Below, piece after piece: positions 6,429-10,824 of a DNA stretch of 10,824 nt (positions are counted from its first letter, which is position 1; the number at the start of each line of letters is the position of its first letter). This DNA is from Chloroflexota bacterium. Its GTDB lineage: Bacteria > Chloroflexota > Anaerolineae > Caldilineales > Caldilineaceae. The notes below the pieces were generated by a model. It worked only from the letters and a program-made list of their open reading frames with translations. It searched no databases and was not told the origin of the DNA. Position numbers and translations under genes: made by a program. The DNA is taken from positions 1 to 10,824 of the forward strand of contig QEUW01000272.1 in NCBI GenBank assembly GCA_003577005.1, read 5' to 3'.

Positions 6429-7819
6429 GGACGATGCGCGACGTTGTGCTGGCAGTCGATGTCGGTTCGACCTGGTGCAAGGCGGCCTATCTGGACCCAG
6501 ACGGGCGGACGATTGCCACCGGTCGAGCCTATACGCGTGACATTCCCGTGCATCGCGAGGCGACCCTCACACGCTTCTGGCAGGCCTTCCAGGATGCTGT
6601 CCGCGCCGCCAACGCTGGGTTGAGCGGTCGCACCCGTCCAGCTGCTATTGGCATCTCGTGCCGGGCACTTTTTGGTATCTGTCTCGACCGGGCTGGGGCT
6701 GGCTTCCTGCCCACCTGGGATGTTGCCCTGGATCGGCGGAGTTCACCCGATCTCAGACAAGCCGCTTCGGTCGACGTGTGGGGAAACAAACACCCGACCG
6801 CGCACGGCTATGCCATCGGGCAGACAGGGTTGATGCTCTGGCTCAAACGCGAACGCCCGGAGGAGTGGCGCAACATCTGGCGCGTGGGTGCGCTCCACGA
6901 TTATATTGTCTACCAGATGACGGGCGCGTGGGTAACTGACCCGACAAGTGGCCCCGGCCAACTCGAATGGCCGGCGGAGATCGTCGCCTTAACCGGCCTG
7001 TCGCCGGACGCTTGGCCGCTGATTTTGGAGCCGCACGGTATCGCCGGCGCTTTGACCGAAGCCGCCGGCCAGGCCCTGGGACTCCCCGCTGGCATCCCCG
7101 TCGTCGCCGGTATGCACGACGGCGCGGCTGCCAACGCCGGTGTGGGTGCAGTCGAAGTGGGGGATGCCTGTTTGACGCTGGGCACCAACTTTGTCTTGCG
7201 CGCCGTCAATGGTGCGCCCTTGCCGATTCCGGCGACGGGTTATGTTGTGGCGCCGGGCCGGTGGGCCTGGGTGAACAACGTCCCCGGCGCGTCGCTTCAG
7301 TTAGACATTGTCGCCCAAAGCTTGTTGAGCCATGTGCCTGGGGTTGGAGAGCGTCACGCTCGGCTGGGTCAACTGGCCAGCGCTATCGCGGCAGGCGCGA
7401 CAGGGCTGACGCTGGACTTGATTCAACCGGGTCGGGAGGGTGAACTGCGGCTGGCTGTCGAGGCAGCACAGCGGGCCGGTCATGCCGATGGCGCCATCTA
7501 TCGCGCCATCATAGAAGCGATTGCCCTGGGTGTGCGGAATCTGCTGCGGCGGGCGCAAGGACATGGCGCCCGTCCCCAACGCTTTGTCGCCACGGGCGGG
7601 AGCGCACAGAACCTGGCCTTTGTACATGTGCTTGCCGCTGTCCTCGGTGCGCCCATTGAGATTGGCTGCACCGAAGGTGGCGTGCTTGGTGTGGGGATGG
7701 CTGCGGCAGTGGGCGGCGGCTGGTATGCCACGATGGATGAGGCCACAGCGCGCATGAGCAGGCCCGGTCCCATCATCCAACCTGATACGCTTGCGGTGGC
7801 AGCCTACCGCGACATCTAA
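6425..7819 (+). CDS. Divergent FGGY-family carbohydrate kinase
   Basis: A 464-residue two-domain sugar kinase of the actin-like ASKHA fold, which transfers phosphate from ATP to a sugar, polyol or sugar acid. Seen: phosphate-1 loop AVDVGSTWCKAA (residues 10-21), the catalytic-base region VVAGMHDGAAANAG with D232, LGTNF (252-256) resembling phosphate-2, and the adenosine motif ATGGSAQN (389-396). The middle of the C-terminal domain is unusual: GLTLDLIQPGREGELRL (327-343) stands where xylulokinases and relatives carry a GER-P stretch, so the substrate is probably not a standard one such as xylulose, glycerol or gluconate. The start is either GTG 6425, overlapping the amidohydrolase stop, or ATG 6434; neither has a strong ribosome site and coupling favours the overlap. 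The kinase probably phosphorylates the product released by the amidohydrolase, which is inference from the overlap. Confidence 0.85.
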   Translation: MRTMRDVVLAVDVGSTWCKAAYLDPDGRTIATGRAYTRDIPVHREATLTRFWQAFQDAVRAANAGLSGRTRPAAIGISCRALFGICLDRAGAGFLPTWDVALDRRSSPDLRQAASVDVWGNKHPTAHGYAIGQTGLMLWLKRERPEEWRNIWRVGALHDYIVYQMTGAWVTDPTSGPGQLEWPAEIVALTGLSPDAWPLILEPHGIAGALTEAAGQALGLPAGIPVVAGMHDGAAANAGVGAVEVGDACLTLGTNFVLRAVNGAPLPIPATGYVVAPGRWAWVNNVPGASLQLDIVAQSLLSHVPGVGERHARLGQLASAIAAGATGLTLDLIQPGREGELRLAVEAAQRAGHADGAIYRAIIEAIALGVRNLLRRAQGHGARPQRFVATGGSAQNLAFVHVLAAVLGAPIEIGCTEGGVLGVGMAAAVGGGWYATMDEATARMSRPGPIIQPDTLAVAAYRDI

Positions 7820-7848
7820 AAATTGTCGACTACCACTGAGGGAAAAGT

Positions 7849-8166
7849 ATGGACCGCCCCGTGAATCGTATGCGGCCCGTTCATCCCGGGGAAATCTTGC
7901 GGGAAGACTTTTTGATCCCGTTAGGGATGAGCGTCAATGCACTGGCCGTTGCACTCGACGTTCCCGCAACGCGCATCCACGAAATTGTCAAAGAGCGACG
8001 TTCCATTACGGCCGATACTGCCCAACGTCTTGCCCGCTACTTTGGTGGTGACGCAGCTTCCTGGCTGGCCTTACAGGCTATGTATGACCTGAAGACGCTC
8101 CCAACGCGCGCTGAAATTTTAGAAAAAGTTGCGCCCAGGACTTTGGAACCTACTACACAAGCGTAA
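7849..8166 (+). CDS. higA: HigA-family XRE antitoxin/regulator, no HigB partner visible
   Basis: A 105-residue HigA-type DNA-binding protein. It carries the family opening MRPVHPGEILREDF (residues 8-21), a Cro/C1 helix-turn-helix at about 28-65 with VNALAVALDVPATRIHEIVKERRSI, and the tail RYFGGDAASWLALQAMYDL typical of HigA. In higBA modules HigA neutralises the HigB ribosome-dependent mRNase and represses its own promoter. Here no RelE/HigB-like gene lies on either side: 29 bases upstream is the kinase stop, and downstream is a convergent gene 41 bases away. It is therefore an orphan antitoxin, either a relic or a recruited regulator of the unit. GAGGGA at 7838-7843 supports ATG 7849; ATG 7870 would give the more usual HigA N-terminus. 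Its base composition looks less GC-rich than the neighbouring enzymes, consistent with separate acquisition. Confidence 0.85.
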   Translation: MDRPVNRMRPVHPGEILREDFLIPLGMSVNALAVALDVPATRIHEIVKERRSITADTAQRLARYFGGDAASWLALQAMYDLKTLPTRAEILEKVAPRTLEPTTQA

Positions 8167-8207
8167 GGGTTGCAGCAAACGTCGATAAGGCACCAATTCG
8201 TAATCTT

Positions 8208-8999
8208 TCACAGTTGGATGATCTTTCGAATCGCTGCGGCGGTATCCTCAAACGAGGCGACGCTCGGCGGCACCTCGCTGATCATTGGCCCGTCGTAGCC
8301 GATGGCGTGCAATTCGCGGTTCATGGCGGCATAGTCCACTTCCCCTTCCAAGAGAGGAGTCCAGCCGCCGTTCAAGGCCCGGCCGCGCCAGTCTTTCAGG
8401 TGAACCATTTTGATGTGGTGGCCCACGATGCGCACCCAATGATGGGGATACTGGAAGACCGCCATATTGCCAGGGTCGAAATAGAAACCGATGTAGGGGC
8501 TGCCCACCTCGTCGAGAAAATGTTTCATCTCCAGCGGGCTAAAGAGGAAGCCGTTCCAGACAAATTCCACCGCCAGGTTGACCTTCAATTGCTCGGCGGT
8601 GACGGCCAACGTTTGCAGCGCCCGCACCCCGTTGTGATAGGCGTCATCGTAATAGAGGTCAGGTCGCAGCGACCCCAGCGTATGCAGCGTACAGGAGATC
8701 CCCATTGCCGCTGCCGCCCGCAGACCGATTTCGGTTTCGCGGATGCTGGTCTGCTGGGGCGACCCGCTGTCGAGCAGATTGCCGGTGCAGTGGCTATGCG
8801 TCATTGAAACCAGCGCCACGTGGTTGGCGGCCGCGCTTTCGACGATCCGCGCCAGTTGTTCTGGCGTGCTCTGCGGGGTCAGGTCGCCCTGTTGCTTCAT
8901 GCAAATTTCCGCCACTTCGTAACCGGCCTGGGCCGCCTGCCGAAAGAATTCATCCAGCGGTAGATCACCCGCGATCAACTGACTAGTACCTACTTGCAT
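8208..8999 (-). CDS. Sugar phosphate isomerase/epimerase (AP endonuclease 2-like TIM barrel)
   Basis: A 263-residue cytoplasmic TIM-barrel protein, of usual length for this family, which includes IolE/IolI and D-tagatose 3-epimerase-like enzymes. The four expected metal ligands are visible: E145 (LAVEFVWNG), D175 (GFYFDPGNM), H200 (IKMVHLKDWRG) and E242 (MISEVPPS). LLEGEVDYAAMNREL (217-231) matches the conserved G-x-G-x-(V/I)-(D/N)-(Y/F/W) segment. The metal site is complete, so isomerase, epimerase or dehydratase chemistry on a keto sugar or inositol derivative is likely, but the substrate cannot be read. The start has GAGGAG about 8 bases upstream on the minus strand (complement of 9008-9013). 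It runs toward the kinase unit and follows an oxidoreductase on the same strand, a common pairing in sugar/inositol catabolism. The 157-base gap between them argues against tight coupling. Confidence 0.85.
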   Translation of the reverse strand: MQVGTSQLIAGDLPLDEFFRQAAQAGYEVAEICMKQQGDLTPQSTPEQLARIVESAAANHVALVSMTHSHCTGNLLDSGSPQQTSIRETEIGLRAAAAMGISCTLHTLGSLRPDLYYDDAYHNGVRALQTLAVTAEQLKVNLAVEFVWNGFLFSPLEMKHFLDEVGSPYIGFYFDPGNMAVFQYPHHWVRIVGHHIKMVHLKDWRGRALNGGWTPLLEGEVDYAAMNRELHAIGYDGPMISEVPPSVASFEDTAAAIRKIIQL

Positions 9000-9029
9000 C
9001 GCTGAGTCTCCTCAATTATAGCAAAGCGT

Positions 9030-9107
9030 AACACAGAGAGCGCCGAGAAGCCACGGAGCACACCGAGAAATCCTGATCACACCGTCGTCCTCCGCGTCCT
9101 CTGTGTT
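9030..9107. repeat. CACAGAG-type imperfect inverted repeat between two minus-strand genes
   Basis: aacacagagagcgccgag (9030-9047) and ctccgcgtcctctgtgtt (9090-9107) are inverted copies matching at 15 of 18 positions. The intervening 42 bases contain related units (CCACGGAG, CACCGAGAAA). Repeats of the CACAGAG/CACGGAG...CTCTGTG kind recur in intergenic DNA of many environmental bacteria, by my recollection. It fills most of the gap between the oxidoreductase and the isomerase and has no ORF. A hairpin here could act as a processing or partial termination site. Confidence 0.6.
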
Positions 9108-9155
9108 CCTGCTGTACATGCGTACGGTGAGTTTCAGTAAATCAAAGCTCTGTTA

Positions 9156-10151
9156 TCAGCCGATAGATCTCGCCTTCCCCTCGCGCCCGGCTTCCAGCAC
9201 GGCCTCAGCCACGGCCACGGCTTTGATGGCCTCGGTGCCGGGTGATTGGCAGATTGCTTCGCCACGCACGCAGGCCAGAAAGTGTTCGGCCTGGAAGGTG
9301 TACATATCAGGCTGTTTCGGAGTCTTGATCAGCGTTTGTGCGCCGGCGCGGTCGGTGAAGCAACAGTATTGATAGTGCCCTTGTTCTTCAGCGGGTACGC
9401 TCATGCCGGCGGTGCCAAACTGGATGAACCCTTCCGGCCCGATCACATCGTGCAATGTGGTGCCTCTGGCAACCCAACTCCACGAAAGCAACAGTTGGTG
9501 GCCGGTGCGATAGCGAATAATCGTCGAACCGGTGTCGATCGCACTGACGGCGGGCTCCAGTTTGATCGCACTGGCGAGGACGCTTTCCGGTTCGCCAAAG
9601 ATCCAGTTGGCAAAGTCATAGTTGTGGATGGCTCCATCAAGCAGCGGCCCACCGCCCAACCCCTCATCCAGATACCAACTACCGGGGCCGACGCCGGCGC
9701 GGATGTCGCGCCAGAGCACCGGCGCGCCTAGCTTGCCACTCGACACATATTCCCCCCACGCCGTCCAATAAGGGTCGAACCGGCGGCAGTGGGCGACCAT
9801 TAGCAGCGTATTGGTTCTTTCGGCGTCGTCGATCAGCCGGTGGCATTGCGCCACCGTGCGCGCCATGGGTTTTTCCAGCAAAACAGGGATGCGGGCGGCC
9901 AACGCTGCCGATGCAATCGGCTGGTGGAAAGCGGTCGGCACGGCGATGACCACGGCATCCACCTTGGCCTGCGCCAGCAGCTCTTCCGGCGTAGTATAGA
10001 CCTGAGCCTGAAGAAATGTCTGGGCAAAACGGGTACGCATCTCCGCAGATAGGTCTGCGCCGGCGACCAACTGGCAGGCGGTAACCCGGTTAAAGGTTCT
10101 GGCCTGGTGGAGGCCCATGCCGCCAAGCCCGATCACGCCAATACGAATCAT
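9156..10151 (-). CDS. Gfo/Idh/MocA-family NAD(P)-dependent oxidoreductase
   Basis: A 331-residue cytoplasmic dehydrogenase that oxidises or reduces a sugar, inositol or sugar acid with NAD(P). The N-terminal Rossmann fold opens IRIGVIGLGGMG (residues 2-13), the dinucleotide loop. VIAVPTAFHQPIA (68-80) and the family EKP motif LLEKPMARTV (91-100, with catalytic-type K94) follow. The C-terminal domain begins around 125 and carries GGGPLLDGAIHNYDFANWI (167-185), where D172 and H176 occupy the usual substrate-side positions. I prefer ATG 10151, preceded by AAGGA about 8 bases upstream; the frame also extends to a TTG at 10175 with no better site. It ends 156 bases before the isomerase gene on the same strand. 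Many family members are annotated inositol 2-dehydrogenase, but nothing here fixes the substrate. Confidence 0.9.
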   Translation of the reverse strand: MIRIGVIGLGGMGLHQARTFNRVTACQLVAGADLSAEMRTRFAQTFLQAQVYTTPEELLAQAKVDAVVIAVPTAFHQPIASAALAARIPVLLEKPMARTVAQCHRLIDDAERTNTLLMVAHCRRFDPYWTAWGEYVSSGKLGAPVLWRDIRAGVGPGSWYLDEGLGGGPLLDGAIHNYDFANWIFGEPESVLASAIKLEPAVSAIDTGSTIIRYRTGHQLLLSWSWVARGTTLHDVIGPEGFIQFGTAGMSVPAEEQGHYQYCCFTDRAGAQTLIKTPKQPDMYTFQAEHFLACVRGEAICQSPGTEAIKAVAVAEAVLEAGREGKARSIG

Positions 10152-10173
10152 CTGCTCGTTCCTTTTGCTCAAC

Positions 10174-10192
10174 AATAAGTTGCAAATAAGTT
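10174..10192. repeat. Direct repeat AATAAGTT x2, 11-base period, upstream of the oxidoreductase
   Basis: AATAAGTT occurs at 10174-10181 and again at 10185-10192, so the copies are one helical turn apart. The pair lies 23-41 bases upstream of the oxidoreductase ATG on its transcribed side. That spacing suits a dimeric regulator binding one DNA face, but the motif is short and AT-rich and could be chance. Confidence 0.3.
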
Positions 10193-10468
10193 ACAGTGTG
10201 GAAGTCCATCCATAATGATACCTCTGCGAAGGGCCATCGCCAAGCTTGTGTGGGCGAGTTCCACCTATCTTTGTCGATAGCCGGTAGAAAGGGATCATAT
10301 TCACTGATCTAGTGTGCCTACGCTTTTAGCATAGTGGGGCTGGTAATTTTCCGATCAACCCTTGACATTCACCATAGGCCCTCGTCTGGTGAACAAAAAC
10401 GCCAAGTTCATGAGCAGAAACGAGACGTAAGGGCACTACCTTCCTAATCCTAGACGCACCCGGCGGTC
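10193..10468. other. Gene-free, lower-GC intergenic stretch with one possible operator
   Basis: No ORF with a credible start or family match is seen here. The stretch is visibly less GC-rich than the flanking genes. It contains TTGACA (10362-10367) followed at once by an inverted repeat TTCACCA (10368-10374) / TGGTGAA (10387-10393). No convincing -10 box follows at the right distance, so it is noted only as a possible regulator site. A short CTATC/GATAG fold-back lies near 10267-10281. Confidence 0.4.
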
Positions 10469-10601
10469 CAGGGCTTCTCAAAAATCACTAGGCGAAGACT
10501 TCCGGGAGGTAGCCGGCGGACATCCGCCAAACCGAGAAGCTGACCGGCCACCTCCCGGAAGTCAGTAGCAGACGATATTCATCGACTTTTGAGAAGCCCT
10601 G
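10469..10601. repeat. Nested palindromic element (~133 bp), MITE- or REP-like
   Basis: The outer arms cagggcttctcaaaa (10469-10483) and ttttgagaagccctg (10587-10601) are perfect 15-base inverted repeats. Inside them, gacttccgggaggt (10497-10510) pairs perfectly with acctcccggaagtc (10550-10563). One mismatch further in, gccgg (10512-10516) pairs with ccggc (10544-10548), and cgga/tccg (10517-10526) forms a tiny inner hairpin. There is no ORF. The outer arms resemble IS terminal repeats and the core resembles a REP/BIME fold. GCGGT occurs just outside both ends (10463-10467 and, overlapping the last arm base, 10601-10605), but not symmetrically enough to call a target duplication. Confidence 0.65.
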
Positions 10602-10618
10602 CGGTGGTCTTTAATCAC

Positions 10619-10647
10619 TTGGCGGCGTGGACAAGGTGTGCTACGAT
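10619..10647 (+). promoter_or_regulatory. Sigma70-type promoter for the PhyH-like gene
   Basis: A TTGGCG -35 box (10619-10624) and a TACGAT -10 box (10642-10647) are separated by 17 bases, about 41 bases before the ATG at 10688. The arrangement resembles the promoter at 5154-5182 (TTGGCA, 17 bases, TAGAAT). The -35 box begins 18 bases after the palindromic element, so the element is positioned to affect this promoter. Confidence 0.5.
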
Positions 10648-10687
10648 TTGGTGGTTTTATCCATTCCACAACTAGACGAGCAAATCT

Positions 10688-10824
10688 ATGAACGCACACG
10701 AACGGTATCTGTTTGACCTGCAAGGTTTTCTTGTTGTGCCGGATGCACTCGACGCCGAGCAATTGTGCATGCTCAACCGCATTTGGGATGAGCGCATCGC
10801 CCAGGAAACTACGGTTGATACCAC
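10688..10824 (+). CDS. Phytanoyl-CoA dioxygenase (PhyH)-like protein, 3' partial
   Basis: Forty-five codons are visible before the window ends, reading MNAHERYLFDLQGFLVVPDA and continuing LDAEQLCMLNRIWDERI. The motif (Y/F)LFDLQG(F/Y)LVV-DAL at the extreme N-terminus is the standard opening of bacterial PhyH-family proteins, which are Fe(II)/2-oxoglutarate-dependent oxygenases. The HxD...H iron ligands would lie downstream and cannot be checked. The ribosome site is weak (GACGAG at 10675-10680, 7 bases before ATG). It is divergent from the oxidoreductase gene with 536 bases between their starts. PhyH-like genes often accompany Gfo/Idh/MocA and sugar isomerase genes in environmental bacteria, so a role in the same catabolic context is possible but inferred. 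Confidence 0.75.
   Translation, partial: MNAHERYLFDLQGFLVVPDALDAEQLCMLNRIWDERIAQETTVDT

Noticed and set aside
8214..8807. Plus-strand ORF of 197 codons opposite the isomerase gene
   Set aside because: The minus strand encodes a full isomerase with all metal ligands; the opposite frame has no domain signature.
9015..9020. TATAAT on the minus strand as the -10 box of the isomerase gene
   Set aside because: It sits only ~16 bases before the ATG, so transcription would begin inside the ribosome site, and no -35 box is found at 16-18 bases distance.
10562..10762. Minus-strand ORF of 66 codons across the palindrome and PhyH start
   Set aside because: It overlaps the recognisable PhyH N-terminus and the structured repeat, and has no family resemblance.

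Overview
The window is GC-rich, densely coded bacterial DNA. It most resembles a Chloroflexota genome (Caldilineae/Anaerolineae type). That assignment is inference from three things: a giant secreted calcium-binding/LamG/Ig-like protein ending in the residues YLPLIQR, a C-terminal motif I recall from many secreted Chloroflexota proteins; the family mix of amidohydrolase, FGGY kinase, sugar isomerase, Gfo/Idh/MocA oxidoreductase and phytanoyl-CoA dioxygenase; and the many small palindromic repeats between genes. No ribosomal or other taxonomic marker is present, so it is not proven.

Layout. (1) Bases 3-4914, + strand: the 3' part of a very large exported protein. Thrombospondin-type-3-like calcium repeats are followed by a beta-rich region, a LamG-like domain and a chain of Ig-like domains. 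The reading frame is broken at about base 416 by what looks like a 4-base tandem duplication (CGAC CGAC), which separates the calcium repeats from the remaining ~1500 residues. (2) Bases 4915-5264: a strong hairpin suited to ending that transcript, a 97-bp MITE-like element with terminal inverted repeats and a TAA duplication, then a good sigma70-type promoter and a structured leader. (3) Bases 5265-8166, + strand: a catabolic unit of a cog3964-type amidohydrolase/deacetylase, an overlapping divergent FGGY-family kinase, and an orphan HigA-like antitoxin/regulator 29 bases further on. (4) Bases 8208-10151, - strand: a TIM-barrel sugar phosphate isomerase/epimerase and a Gfo/Idh/MocA oxidoreductase, separated by a CACAGAG-type imperfect inverted repeat. 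(5) Bases 10152-10687: gene-free, less GC-rich DNA with possible operators and a ~133-bp nested palindromic element. (6) From base 10688, + strand: the start of a PhyH-like Fe(II)/2-oxoglutarate dioxygenase behind a sigma70-like promoter, cut by the window edge.

How the genes may work together. The enzymes fit uptake-independent processing of an acylated or esterified sugar, polyol or hydroxyacid: hydrolytic release of the acyl group (amidohydrolase), phosphorylation (kinase), and NAD-linked oxidation and isomerisation or epimerisation (divergent pair), possibly with oxidative tailoring by the dioxygenase. The substrate cannot be read from the sequence. The close overlap of amidohydrolase and kinase is the most informative context, because it suggests one substrate passed between the two. 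I see no defence system, CRISPR array, tRNA or rRNA in the window.
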